From contig CAWDXD010000023.1 of assembly GCA_963806145.1 (NCBI GenBank), forward strand, positions 1-64,000: a DNA stretch of 64,000 nucleotides, written 5' to 3'. Below, piece after piece: positions 42,834 to 51,749 of the stretch. A model generated the notes under the pieces. It was not told the origin of the DNA. It ran no database searches and saw nothing but the letters and a program-made list of their open reading frames with translations. The first letter of the stretch is position 1. The number at the start of each line of letters is the position of its first letter. The DNA comes from DASXKD01 sp963806145. GTDB taxonomy: Bacteria; Actinomycetota; Actinomycetes; Streptosporangiales; Streptosporangiaceae. The position numbers and the translations under genes are program-made.

Positions 42834-43555
42834 CGGGCCAGCACCATGGCGACCGCGACGGCGCTTGTCGCGCAGACGAAGTAGCGCAGCGCCCGCTCGA
42901 TCGGGGCCAGCAGGTCAGCGCGGCCGAGCTCGGCCGTGGTCCCGTCGGTGAACGTCAGCCGCACCGCGACCCCGGTGACCCGGCGGCGCAGCGTCCGGGC
43001 GGGCGTGCTCAGCGCGCGCTGGCCCAGCGACAGGAAGAAGGCGGCCACCGCCGCCACCCCCGCCGCCACCGACAGGGTCCAGTGCTGTGTATAGGCACCG
43101 ACCAGCACGGGGAACGCCCCCCAGGCCACCGCGAACCAGACGTCGCTGTGCAGCACCCCGCCGAACAGCTCCAGGTTGTACCCGTAGACCAGCACCCCGC
43201 CGGCGATCACGAATGGCAGCAGCTTCCAGCCGCCCTCGGCCAGGCCGAGCACCATCGCCGCGGTGATCGTCGCGACCGCCGTGACTATAAGCAGGGTGGT
43301 GCTGATGCCGGTGCCGAGCGGCCGGCCGTGCAGTTCGTCCAGCGCGTGCGCGCCGATCCCGACCGCCAGGAAGAACGCGACCAGCGTGCCGGCCAGCCGC
43401 CACAGCACCAGCGGCGGCATGACCGCGGCACCGATCGCCACGTACGACAGGTGCCACAGCGTGTAGGGCGGGTGCAGTAGCGTCAGCCAGTCGCCGGGCC
43501 CGCCGGTGCCCCGGCCGACCGAGTAAAAGGCCGACCGTTCCCCGGATGACCTCAT
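42830..43555 (-). CDS. Polytopic membrane protein, possibly prenyl-related, uncharacterised
   Basis: A 241-residue protein from ATG 43555 with six to seven hydrophobic segments (YVAIGAAVMPPLVLWRLAGT, LLIVTAVATITAAMVLGLA, LLPFVIAGGVLVYGYN, SVAAGVAAVAAFFLSLGQ). The region DWLTLLHPPYTLWHLSYVAI and the alternation of helices recall UbiA-type prenyltransferases, but the Asp-rich motifs are not clear, apart from DELHGRP. Both neighbours act on isoprenoid-type lipids and both overlap it by four bases, so a role with the same lipid is inferred. Confidence 0.65.
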   Translation of the reverse strand: MRSSGERSAFYSVGRGTGGPGDWLTLLHPPYTLWHLSYVAIGAAVMPPLVLWRLAGTLVAFFLAVGIGAHALDELHGRPLGTGISTTLLIVTAVATITAAMVLGLAEGGWKLLPFVIAGGVLVYGYNLELFGGVLHSDVWFAVAWGAFPVLVGAYTQHWTLSVAAGVAAVAAFFLSLGQRALSTPARTLRRRVTGVAVRLTFTDGTTAELGRADLLAPIERALRYFVCATSAVAVAMVLAR

Positions 43556-44325
43556 GAGGCGGATCCCTTGCGCCCCCACATGACCAGTCCCCCGCCAAGG
43601 CTCATCAGCTCGGTCCGGACCTCGGTCAGGCCCGCCGCCTGCCAGGCGGCGACGTGCCAGGCCAGCGGGTACTGCCGGTAGTGCACGGAGATGCTCGGGC
43701 CGAGGAACCTGCCCACCCGGTACCAGGGCCGGCCCCCGGTGAGGCCGCCGAGCACCGGCAGCGCCATCCGGGTGTAGCACCACCAGGCGGCCCGCCAGGC
43801 CGGCTGCGGCGGGACGTTGAACTCCAGGGAGGCCAGCGTGCCGCCGGGCCGCAGGCAGCGGGCCATCTCGGCGACCGTGGCCGCCGGGTCGTCCACGTAT
43901 CGCAGCAGGTAGGAGAAGGTCACCGCGTCGAAGGTGGCGTCGGCGAACGGCAGCTGGTCGGCGCGGCCCGCGGCGACCCGGACCCGGCCGCGCGCCAGCG
44001 GCCGGGTGATCCGTGGCAGCCCTGCCCGCAGCATGGGCTCGTTGAGGTCCACCCCCGCCACGTTCGCCCCGGTCGCCTGGGCGACGGCCAGCGCGATCCC
44101 GGCGGGGCCGGTCGCGACGTCGAGCACCAGCCGCGGTGACCCCGCGGCGGTGCGGGCGACCACCGCCCGGCGCCAGCGCCGGTCCTGGCCGAACGAGAGC
44201 AGGTAGGCGAGCCGGTCGTAGCGGCCGGGCAGGCCGACGAAGACCTCACGCGCCACCGGCTCGCCGCGCAACGGCGGATCGCTGGAGGCGTGGTCGGGTG
44301 GGGCGGTTACTGGGTTGGGAGCCAC
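43552..44325 (-). CDS. UbiE/MenG-like class I methyltransferase
   Basis: A SAM-dependent methyltransferase of about 257 residues. The region before motif I (FVGLPGRYDRLAYLLSFGQDRRWRR) is the UbiE signature. Motif I is LVLDVATGPAGIALAVAQ, and later blocks are DQLPFADATFDAVTFSYLLRYV and LRPGGTLASLEF. UbiE/MenG enzymes methylate quinone precursors. The start is uncertain, since GTG 44325 has no strong binding site. Its TGA overlaps the ATG of the membrane protein. This is the first gene of the three-gene unit. Confidence 0.85.
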   Translation of the reverse strand: MAPNPVTAPPDHASSDPPLRGEPVAREVFVGLPGRYDRLAYLLSFGQDRRWRRAVVARTAAGSPRLVLDVATGPAGIALAVAQATGANVAGVDLNEPMLRAGLPRITRPLARGRVRVAAGRADQLPFADATFDAVTFSYLLRYVDDPAATVAEMARCLRPGGTLASLEFNVPPQPAWRAAWWCYTRMALPVLGGLTGGRPWYRVGRFLGPSISVHYRQYPLAWHVAAWQAAGLTEVRTELMSLGGGLVMWGRKGSAS

Positions 44326-44380
44326 TGAAGCAGGTTCGCATGCCCGGTCATTCCGAGCAAGACCGGCGGCACCGCGATGC

Positions 44381-45019
44381 TCAGAGATCGACGCTGGTGC
44401 CGGGCTCCAGCCGGGTGTACTTGGCGTCGTGAGGTCCCGCGGCGAGGCCGGCGAACATGTCGAGCACGGCGAGGCCGGTCTCGGACAGTAGCGCGTCGTG
44501 GATGATGAACCCGCGGCGCGGGGCCACCGCACGGCCGTAGTCGATCATCTGCGCCGTGCTGTGCCACGGCCCGCTGCCCGGCAGCAGCAGCGTGCCGGCC
44601 GGGTCCTCCGGCACGGTGTAGGAGTCACCGGGGTGGAAGACCTCGCCGTCGACGAGGAAGCCCACGTTCGCGCACCCGGGGATGTCGGGGTGGATCACCG
44701 CGTGCTCCGCGCCGTAGACGTGCACGCCGAACCCGGCGGCGGTGAAATCGTCGCCGTGCGCGACCGCCTTGGCCCGGTCGCCGAACTCGGCGAACTGGCC
44801 GGCCACCGATGCCGGAGCCCACAGCCGCAGGCCGGGCTGCGCCGCCAGCGTGGCACGCAGGCTGTCGGGGACCACGTGGTCGAAGTGCTCGTGCGTGACG
44901 AGCACAGCGTCGGCCCCGTCCAGGGCATTGTCACCGCTGAACGCCCCGGGGTCGATGACCAGGACCCCGCCATCCTTCTCCAGCCGCACACAGGCGTGCC
45001 CCAGCTTGGTCAACTGCAT
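44381..45019 (-). CDS. MBL-fold metallo-hydrolase (UlaG-like)
   Basis: A 212-residue metallo-beta-lactamase-fold protein. It starts MQLTKLGHACVRLEKDGG, and the metal motif HEHFDH is at residues 43-48. Further ligands are likely in YGAEHAVIHPD and PGDSYTVP. The group includes hydrolases of lactones, phosphodiesters and UlaG-type lactonases. It lies 55 bases upstream of the methyltransferase on the same strand and may be in its transcription unit. Confidence 0.87.
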   Translation of the reverse strand: MQLTKLGHACVRLEKDGGVLVIDPGAFSGDNALDGADAVLVTHEHFDHVVPDSLRATLAAQPGLRLWAPASVAGQFAEFGDRAKAVAHGDDFTAAGFGVHVYGAEHAVIHPDIPGCANVGFLVDGEVFHPGDSYTVPEDPAGTLLLPGSGPWHSTAQMIDYGRAVAPRRGFIIHDALLSETGLAVLDMFAGLAAGPHDAKYTRLEPGTSVDL

Positions 45020-45164
45020 TGTTCCTCCTCGCTGCCAAGAAGTGGCGCAGTGCGCCGGCCCTCAGGCCGGTGGTGAAGCGCCACCCCGGCGTATCACGTT
45101 GACCCGGCATTATCCACCGGCCAGGATGATCATGTCAGGTACCGCCGGGCGGGCGGGAACGTCC

Positions 45165-45305
45165 CCGAGGGGTAAAAGCCTGTGGAGCGGGTGTAAGACC
45201 AGGAGTTTTGCCTCTTGGCGGTCTGCGGGGAAGCAGGAAGCCGCAGAAGTGCCGTATGCGCGCACAGGCTGAATCTCCAGCCTTCAGACTGGAGAGCGCG
45301 CCAAC
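45165..45305 (+). pseudogene. Remnant of an IS605 right end with omega-RNA-like hairpin
   Basis: Read in one frame, KPVERV stop DQEFCLL and then GEAGSRRSAVCAHR resemble a decayed TnpB tail. AAGCAGGAAGCC also occurs in the intact-looking TnpB 3' region at 36.6 kb in related form (AAGCAGGAACCC). A hairpin TCTCCAG - CCTTCAGA - CTGGAGA lies at 45274-45295, as at IS605 right ends. No TnpB core is left. Confidence 0.5.
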
Positions 45306-45319
45306 GGCGCGAGGCAAAC

Positions 45320-45421
45320 CTACTCCTGCCCGCGCCCAGCCCTGCTAGCCGGGGGAGCGACCCCCCGAACCCCCCGCTGGCCAACGGCCCGGTTCCTTCG
45401 TCACCGGGCTGGGGCCCCGCC
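45320..45421 (-). repeat. Dispersed GC-rich repeat, copy at 45.4 kb
   Basis: On the minus strand this reads CCGGTGACGAAGGAACCGGG, GTTGGCCAGCGGGGGGTTC and GGGGGGTCGCTCCCCCGGC. These match the 31.2 kb units closely. It sits directly against the end of the cysteine-ligase gene (stop at 45422). Confidence 0.75.
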
Positions 45422-46549
45422 TCAGGTGAGGCCGAGCACGCTGGCCAGGGTGCGGGCGGGCGCGCCGCCCGCCTCGGCGGCCAGGTCGAGCGCGGCGGGG
45501 ACGTTCAGGTCGGTGGCCAGCAGGCGGCGCAGTTCGGCCACGGCAGCGGGGTCGTCGCTCTCCTGCCGCGCCGCCGCCCGGTACAGCGATTCCAGCCGGG
45601 CGGCGGCGGGCCCGAGCAGTTCCGGCCGGTAGTCCCAGCCCTGTGCCCAGGGCCGGTCCAGGATCATCAGCCGCACCGCTCCCGCGGGATGCTCCTTCAG
45701 CAGGTCGCCGAGCAGCACCAGGTTGCCGGCCGACTTGGCCATCTTGGCGCCGCCGATGGTGACCACGCCGGTGTGGAACCAGGCCCGCGCGTACGGGCGC
45801 ACACCGGTGAACGACTCGGCCATCGCGGCGTGGTAGGCGTGATGCGGAAAGCGCAGTTCGGCGCCGCCCGCATGGACGTCCACGGCGGGGCCGAACACCG
45901 ACATAGCCATCGCCGCGCACTCGGCGTGCCACCCGGGGCGGCCGGGCCCCCAGGGCGAGTCCCAGGCGGGGTGGCCGGGCTCGGCGGCCTGCCAGACCGC
46001 CACGTCCAGCGGGTCGTCCTTGGCCGGGTCGTCGGGGCGGCCGCCGAACTCCCCGGACAGGGCCAGCGCCTCCGGCCGGCCAAGCCCCGCGCGCTCGGCC
46101 ACGCCCGCGCCGCGGAAGTAGACCCCGCCCCCGCGCTGGTAGGCGGCGCCCGCCTCGAGCAGCCCCGCGGCCAGCCTGATGACCTGCGCCACGTACCGGT
46201 GCGCCCGCGGCTCGTGTTCCGGCGAGCGGACCCCGATCGCGGCCATGTCCCTGTCGAAGCCGAACTGCTGGATCGCCGCGAACTCGTCGTAGTCCGCGCC
46301 CGCCCGGCCCGCCGCCACGTCGAGCACGTCGTCCACGTCGGTGACGTTGCGGCACACCTCCGGCTGGACGCCGAGCAGGCGCAGCACCCGGCCGAGCGTG
46401 TCGATCCACACGAACGTGGCCGCATGCCCGAGATGGGTCACGTCGTAAGGGGTGATGCCGCAGGCGTAGACGCGGGCCCGGTCCAGCAGTTCCACCCGCT
46501 GTCCCGCGATCACCGCTCCGGCCGCGCCCTCGGCTGTGTCAGTTGTCAT
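45422..46549 (-). CDS. Cysteinyl-tRNA-synthetase-like cysteine ligase (MshC type)
   Basis: A 375-residue class I adenylate-forming enzyme. The zinc and HIGH region reads YACGITPYDVTHLGHAATF, which is MshC-like (CGITPYD-THLGHA) rather than CysRS-like (CGPTVYD-HIGH). FRNVTDVDDVLDVA-like CRNVTDVDD follows, then the zinc/cysteine block WHAECAAMAM, and KMAKS in place of KMSKS. It lacks the anticodon-binding region of CysRS, as MshC does, and is a little shorter than MshC (about 410). MshC joins cysteine to GlcN-Ins in mycothiol synthesis. It starts 15 bases after the oxoprolinase stop. Confidence 0.75.
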   Translation of the reverse strand: MTTDTAEGAAGAVIAGQRVELLDRARVYACGITPYDVTHLGHAATFVWIDTLGRVLRLLGVQPEVCRNVTDVDDVLDVAAGRAGADYDEFAAIQQFGFDRDMAAIGVRSPEHEPRAHRYVAQVIRLAAGLLEAGAAYQRGGGVYFRGAGVAERAGLGRPEALALSGEFGGRPDDPAKDDPLDVAVWQAAEPGHPAWDSPWGPGRPGWHAECAAMAMSVFGPAVDVHAGGAELRFPHHAYHAAMAESFTGVRPYARAWFHTGVVTIGGAKMAKSAGNLVLLGDLLKEHPAGAVRLMILDRPWAQGWDYRPELLGPAAARLESLYRAAARQESDDPAAVAELRRLLATDLNVPAALDLAAEAGGAPARTLASVLGLT

Positions 46550-46564
46550 GGGTCTCAGTCTGGA

Positions 46565-49500
46565 TCACCGGCCGGTGCCCCCGTCACCTGGCGTGCCCGG
46601 TGTGCCGTAGCCACCGCCACCGGGGGTCTCGATGACGAACAGGTCACCGGCGCCGACCTCCACGCTGTCGCAGCCGCGCATCGGGACCGTGCGGCCGTCG
46701 GGCCGCACCACCCAGTGCCGGCCCAGCGCCCCTGGCCGCCCGCCGGCCATCCCGTAGGGCGGCACCCGGCGGTGGCTGGCCAGCGTGGTCACCGTCATCG
46801 GCTCGAGCAGGCGCAGTTCACGCCGGCCCCCGTCGCCGCCGGCCCACCGCCCGGCACCGCCGCTGCCGCGCCGGATCGCGTAGCTTTCCACCCGCACCGG
46901 GTAGCGCCACTCCAGCACCTCGGGGTCGGTGAGCCGGGAGTTGGTCATGTGCGTCTGCACCACGTCGGTGCCGCCGAACCCATTTCCGGCGCCGGAACCG
47001 CTGGCCACGGTCTCGTAGTACTGGTGCCGCGCGTTGCCCAGCGTGACGTTGTTCATGGTCCCCGAGCCCTCGGCCTGCACCCCGAGCGCCGCGTACAGCG
47101 CCCCGGTGATCGCCTGGGAGGTCTCCACGTTGCCCGCGGCCACCGCGGCCGGGTAGCCGGGGGCCAGCATCGACCCCGGCGGGATGATCACCTTGACCGG
47201 GTTCAGGCAGCCGGAGTTCAGCGGGATCTCGTCGGCCACCAGCGTGCGCAGCACGTAAAGCACCGCGGCCATGGCCACCGAGGACGGGGCGTTGAAGTTG
47301 CCAGGCAGTTGCGCCGAGGTGCCGGTGAAGTCGATCTCGGCGGACCGCGTGGCCGGGTCCACCCGGACCGCCACGCTGATCACCGCACCGCCGTCGGTCT
47401 CGTAGCGGCACTGCCCATCGCGCAGCGTCCAGAGCACCCGGCGCACCGCCTCCTCCGCGTTGTCCTGCACGTGCCGCATGTAGGCGTGCACCACGTCCAG
47501 GCCGAAGTGCGCCACCATCCGCCGCAGCTCGGACACCCCGCGCTCGTTGGCGGCGATCTGCGCGCGCAGATCGGCCAGGTTCACCCCGGGGTTGCGCGAC
47601 GGGTAGGGGGCATCGGCAAGCAGGGCACGGGTTTCCGCCTCCCGCAGCGTCCCGTCCCGCACCAGCAGCCAGTTGTCGATCACCACCCCCTCCTGGTTCA
47701 CCTCGGTGCTGAACGCGGGCATCGACCCTGGCGTGATCCCGCCGATCTCGGCGTGGTGCCCCCGCGACGCGACGTAGAACAATAGGCGGGTGCCTGCCTC
47801 GTTGAACACCGGGGTGACCACGGTGACGTCGGGCAGGTGCGTGCCGCCGTGGTAGGGGTCGTTCAGCATGTACACGTCGCCCGGCCGCATGGTCCCGGCG
47901 TTGCGGCCGGCGACCATCGCGATGGACTCCCCCATCGACCCCAGGTGCACCGGCATGTGCGGGGCGTTGGCGATGAGCCCGCCGGCCGCGTCGAACACCG
48001 CGCAGGAGAAGTCGAGCCGCTCCTTGATGTTGACCGAGTGCGCGGTGGCCCGCAGCCGGGCGCCCATCTGCTCGGCCACCGACATGAACAGGTTGTTGAA
48101 GATCTCCAGCAGCACCGGGTCGGCCGCGGTGCCCGCCTCGCTGCGCCCGGGCCGCGGGACCACCCGGGTCAGCAGCAGGTCCTCCTCCGGCGTGACCTCG
48201 GCGCGCCAGCCCGGTTCCACCACGGTGGTCGCGAAATCCTCCGCGATCAGCGCGGGCCCGTCGACGCCTTCGCCTGGCCGCAGGTCCGCCCGCCGGGCGA
48301 GCGGCACGTCGGCCCACCTTCCGTGCACGTACATCGAAACGGCCGGCCCCCGGCTGCCCGCGGCCCCGGGCGCCAGCGGCCGCCCGCGGGAAACCTCCCC
48401 GCTGGCCGCGGGCCGAGGCGACGTGACGAAGCTACGGGGCCTTGCGGTCATCGGGGGGTTCCGGGGGGGCGCCCCCCCGGCCAGCATCGCCTCGACAGAA
48501 ACGGCCTCCACGCCGATCGTCTTGTCCGGCATCAGGAACGAGAACTGCTGCCGGTAGGCACGCTCGAACGCGGCGGTCATCTCCCGGGCCGGGCCGAACG
48601 GCACGGGCAGCGCGGTGTCGGTGCCCGCGTACCGCAGATGCGCCCGCCGCACGCTGGTCACCTGGGCCGGATCGGCGCCGCCGTCGGCCAGTTCCGCCCG
48701 TGCGTCGGCCGCCAGCGCCCCGGCGATCTTGTCCAGTTCCGGCAGGAGCGCGTCCGTGAGCGGCGCCTCCACCGCCTGCTCCCGCATCGCCGTCAGGTCG
48801 GCCAGGCCCATCCCGTAGGCGGACAGCACCCCGGCGAGCGGGTGGATCAGCACGGTTTCGATGGCGAGCGCGTCGGCGACCGCGCAGGCGTGCTGGCCAC
48901 CGGCCCCGCCGAACGTGGCGAGCACGTACCTGGTCACGTCATAGCCGCGCTGCACCGAGATCTTCTTGATCGCGTTGGCCATGTTCGCGACCGCGATGGC
49001 CAGGAACCCGGCGGCCACCTCTTCCCGGCGCTGCGGCCGGCCGGTCGCGTCCCCGATCTCGGCGGCCAGGGCAGCGAACTTCTCCGCCACGACCGCGGTG
49101 TCCAGCGACTGGTCGCCGCCGGGGCCGAACACCGCGGGGAAGTGGCTCGCCTGGATACGGCCCAGCATGATGTTGGCGTCGGTGACCGTGAGCGGCCCGC
49201 CGCGCCGGTAGGCCGCCGGGCCGGGCACCGCGCCGGCCGAGCCGGGGCCGACACGGAACCTGCTGCCGTCAAACTGCAGAATGGACCCGCCGCCCGCGGC
49301 GACGGTGTGGATGGCAAGCATCGGCGCGCGCATCCGCACCCCGGCGACCTGGGTCTCGTACTGCCGCTCGAACTCGCCGGCGAAGTGGGACACGTCGGTC
49401 GAGGTGCCGCCCATGTCGAACCCGATCACCCGGCCGAACCCGGCCGCCTGGGCGGTGCGGGCCATGCCCACGATGCCCCCGGCGGGACCGGACAGGATGG

Positions 49501-50263
49501 AGTCCTTGCCGCGGAACGACTGCGCGCTGGCCAGGCCGCCGTGGGACTGCATGAACTGCACTCGGACCCCGGGCAACTCGCCGGTCACGCTGGCCACGTA
49601 CCTGGCCAGCACCGGGGAGAGGTAGGCGTCCACGACCGTGGTGTCACCACGGGAGACCAGCTTCATCAGCGGGCTTGTCGCGTGGGACAGCGACACCTGG
49701 GTGAACCCTGCTTTCGTGGCGATCTCGCCGATCCGGGCCTCGTGCTCCGGGTAGCGGTACCCGTGCATGCAGACGACCGCGACCGAGCGGAACCCGTCCT
49801 CGTAGGCGGCTTTCAGGCCGGCGGCCACGGCGCCGGCGTCCAGCGGTACCAGCACCTCGCCGTGCGCGCCGATGCGCTCGGTGGCCTCGATCACCCGGGA
49901 GTACAGCATGTCCGGCCGGATGATCTGCCGGTCGAAGATCTTGGGCCGGTCCTGGTAGGCGATCCGCAGGGCGTCGGCGAACCCGGCGGTGATGACCAGC
50001 ACGCACGGCTCGCCCTTGCGCTCGAGCAGGGCGTTCGTCGCCACCGTGGTGCCCAGGCGGACCACGGCGATCCGTTCAGCCGGAATCTGCTGTCCCGGCG
50101 CGATGCCGAGCAGGTGCCTGATGCCGGCCACCGCCGGGTCGTCGTAGGCACCGGGGTTCTCCGACAGCAGCTTGTGCACCGCGAGCGTGCCGTCCGGGCG
50201 GCGGGCTACCACGTCGGTGAACGTGCCGCCCCGGTCGATCCAGAACTCCCAGCGCCCGTCCAT
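46565..50263 (-). CDS. Fused hydantoinase A/B family protein (ATP-dependent 5-oxoprolinase type)
   Basis: A 1,232-residue fusion. The N-terminal HyuA half (about 1-680) has WEFWIDRGGTFTDVVARRPD, VRLGTTVATNALLERKGEP, GRVIGFDMGGTSTDVSHF and GGAGGQHACAVADAL. The C-terminal HyuB half has LLEIFNNLFMSVAEQMG, VHLGSMGESIAMVAGRNAG, DVYMLNDPYHGGTHLPDVT and DLRAQIAANERGV. Length and order match 5-oxoprolinase, which opens 5-oxoproline to glutamate with ATP. A segment of about 45 residues near 600 (APPRNPPMTARPRSFVTSPR) is encoded by a dispersed repeat and is not part of the family. The gene lies in an operon with a CoA-ligase subunit and a cysteine ligase. Confidence 0.88.
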   Translation of the reverse strand: MDGRWEFWIDRGGTFTDVVARRPDGTLAVHKLLSENPGAYDDPAVAGIRHLLGIAPGQQIPAERIAVVRLGTTVATNALLERKGEPCVLVITAGFADALRIAYQDRPKIFDRQIIRPDMLYSRVIEATERIGAHGEVLVPLDAGAVAAGLKAAYEDGFRSVAVVCMHGYRYPEHEARIGEIATKAGFTQVSLSHATSPLMKLVSRGDTTVVDAYLSPVLARYVASVTGELPGVRVQFMQSHGGLASAQSFRGKDSILSGPAGGIVGMARTAQAAGFGRVIGFDMGGTSTDVSHFAGEFERQYETQVAGVRMRAPMLAIHTVAAGGGSILQFDGSRFRVGPGSAGAVPGPAAYRRGGPLTVTDANIMLGRIQASHFPAVFGPGGDQSLDTAVVAEKFAALAAEIGDATGRPQRREEVAAGFLAIAVANMANAIKKISVQRGYDVTRYVLATFGGAGGQHACAVADALAIETVLIHPLAGVLSAYGMGLADLTAMREQAVEAPLTDALLPELDKIAGALAADARAELADGGADPAQVTSVRRAHLRYAGTDTALPVPFGPAREMTAAFERAYRQQFSFLMPDKTIGVEAVSVEAMLAGGAPPRNPPMTARPRSFVTSPRPAASGEVSRGRPLAPGAAGSRGPAVSMYVHGRWADVPLARRADLRPGEGVDGPALIAEDFATTVVEPGWRAEVTPEEDLLLTRVVPRPGRSEAGTAADPVLLEIFNNLFMSVAEQMGARLRATAHSVNIKERLDFSCAVFDAAGGLIANAPHMPVHLGSMGESIAMVAGRNAGTMRPGDVYMLNDPYHGGTHLPDVTVVTPVFNEAGTRLLFYVASRGHHAEIGGITPGSMPAFSTEVNQEGVVIDNWLLVRDGTLREAETRALLADAPYPSRNPGVNLADLRAQIAANERGVSELRRMVAHFGLDVVHAYMRHVQDNAEEAVRRVLWTLRDGQCRYETDGGAVISVAVRVDPATRSAEIDFTGTSAQLPGNFNAPSSVAMAAVLYVLRTLVADEIPLNSGCLNPVKVIIPPGSMLAPGYPAAVAAGNVETSQAITGALYAALGVQAEGSGTMNNVTLGNARHQYYETVASGSGAGNGFGGTDVVQTHMTNSRLTDPEVLEWRYPVRVESYAIRRGSGGAGRWAGGDGGRRELRLLEPMTVTTLASHRRVPPYGMAGGRPGALGRHWVVRPDGRTVPMRGCDSVEVGAGDLFVIETPGGGGYGTPGTPGDGGTGR
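48385..48488 (+). repeat. Dispersed GC-rich repeat inside the oxoprolinase gene
   Basis: The plus strand holds CGTGACGAAGCTACGGGGCC, then CATCGGGGGGTTCCGGGGGG and GCGCCCCCCCGGCCAGCAT, in the same order as the 31.2 kb units. Translated in the gene's frame it gives ARPRSFVTSPRPAASG, and the 31.2 kb copy read the same way gives LRPRSFVTG. The insertion keeps the frame open. Confidence 0.8.
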
Positions 50264-50342
50264 CGGCTTCTCCTCGCCCGTCCCTCGTTTCGCCGCTCAT
50301 GAATGTGAGTTTGGTGCCCCTCTACGGGCCTCGATATCACGC

Positions 50343-51749
50343 TCATGCCCTCTCGGACCACCAGCCGATGTTGCGGAGGGCCGCTACGCAGTGGCGGAGG
50401 CCGGGGATGGTGTAGGGGATGGCGGCCCGGGCCATCACCTCCCTGGTGTAAGCGGTGATCGGCTGCATCACCTGGCTCACGCACACCACGGGGGTTTTCG
50501 CCCGGGCGGCACCGGCGCCGATGGCGTCGGCGAGCACCTGGCCCGGCCACGGCCGCCCGTCGCCCTGCCAGGGCAGTCCGTTGATGACCGCGACCACGCC
50601 GACCGACGGGTCGGCGGACACGGCCTCGATGCACCGGGTGAACAGGCCCGGGTCGATGACCGCCGCCCCGGTGATGTCCAGCGGGTTCTGCACGGTGCCG
50701 AAGTCAGGCAGCACCTGGGCCAGCGCGGCGCGGGTGGCCGGGGCCAGGGCCGGCAGCGGGGCGCCGAGCACGGCAGCGTGGTCGGCGAGCATGTCGCACG
50801 CCCCGCCGGAGATCGACACCACCCCGACGCCCGGCCGGGCCAGCCGGCCGAGGTGGGCCGCGGCACCCGCGGTGAGGATGAGGTCCTCGATCTCCTCCAC
50901 CCGGATCACGCCCAGGTCATGCAGGAACTCATCGATATGGCGGTCGTCGCCGACCGCGGCGCCGCTGTGCGCGGCCGCCGACCGCGCGGCCAGTTCGGAC
51001 CGGCCGGACTTGAGCACCACGACCGCCTTGCCGGCCGCGGCGGCGCGCCTGGCCGCCCGGGCGAACGCCAGCGGGTCGCGGATCGTCTCGAGGAACAGCG
51101 CCACGGCCCGTGTGTGCGGGTCCCTGACCAGGTAGTCGAGCACGTGCCCGGCGGCGACCATGGCCTCGTTGCCGAGGGTCACCAGGTAGGACAGCCCGAC
51201 GCCGGTCATCGTGGCAAAGTCGAGCATCGCACTGGCGGCCATCCCGCTCTGCGACACCAGGGCGACAGGCCCGGCCGCGCGGGGCAGCCCGGGGATCGCG
51301 GTGACCGGGACCTGGTCGACGAAGTTGGCGAACCCCAGGTGGTTGGGCCCGACCAGGAGCACGCCCAGCGCCTCGGCGCAGGCGACCAGGTCCGCCTGAG
51401 CGCGCTGCCCGGCCTCCCCTGCGTCCGCGTACCCCGAGGACAGCACCAGCGCGTGCCTGATGCCCGCCGCGGCCGCGTCGCGGAGCGCGTCCAGGGTGGC
51501 GGCCCGCGGCACCATCATGAACGCGAGATCCACCGGCTCGGCGATCTGCGTGCAGGAGGTGACCGTGGCCCGCCCGTGGGCCGCCGCGCCGCGCCGGTTC
51601 ACCAGGTGGGTGTGCTCGCCCAGGCCGAAGTCCACCAGGTTTCGGTAGGCCATCTGGGAGAAGCCCGACTTGTCCGCGGCGCCGACCAGCGCCACGCTGC
51701 GCGGCCGCAGCAGCGTCCCCAGCCGCTGCGGGGTGATCTGGATGGTCAT
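50343..51749 (-). CDS. CoA-binding, acyl-CoA synthetase (NDP-forming) alpha-type protein
   Basis: A 468-residue protein with the CoA-binding Rossmann domain (LLRPRSVALVGAADKSGF, then NHLGFANF) and the succinyl-CoA-ligase-like domain (GPVALVSQSGMAASAMLDFA, VLDYLVRDPHTRAVALFLE). The phospho-His region would be around SGAAVGDDRHIDEF. The ATP-grasp beta part found in full acyl-CoA synthetases is missing, so it needs a partner or has another role. The ATG at 51749 overlaps the stop of the kinase gene (ATGA). Confidence 0.82.
   Translation of the reverse strand: MTIQITPQRLGTLLRPRSVALVGAADKSGFSQMAYRNLVDFGLGEHTHLVNRRGAAAHGRATVTSCTQIAEPVDLAFMMVPRAATLDALRDAAAAGIRHALVLSSGYADAGEAGQRAQADLVACAEALGVLLVGPNHLGFANFVDQVPVTAIPGLPRAAGPVALVSQSGMAASAMLDFATMTGVGLSYLVTLGNEAMVAAGHVLDYLVRDPHTRAVALFLETIRDPLAFARAARRAAAAGKAVVVLKSGRSELAARSAAAHSGAAVGDDRHIDEFLHDLGVIRVEEIEDLILTAGAAAHLGRLARPGVGVVSISGGACDMLADHAAVLGAPLPALAPATRAALAQVLPDFGTVQNPLDITGAAVIDPGLFTRCIEAVSADPSVGVVAVINGLPWQGDGRPWPGQVLADAIGAGAARAKTPVVCVSQVMQPITAYTREVMARAAIPYTIPGLRHCVAALRNIGWWSERA

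Noticed and set aside
45215..50302. Very long plus-strand frames (856 and 821 residues)
   Set aside because: These are antisense to the cysteine ligase and oxoprolinase genes. Histidine- and arginine-rich translations with no recognisable domain.
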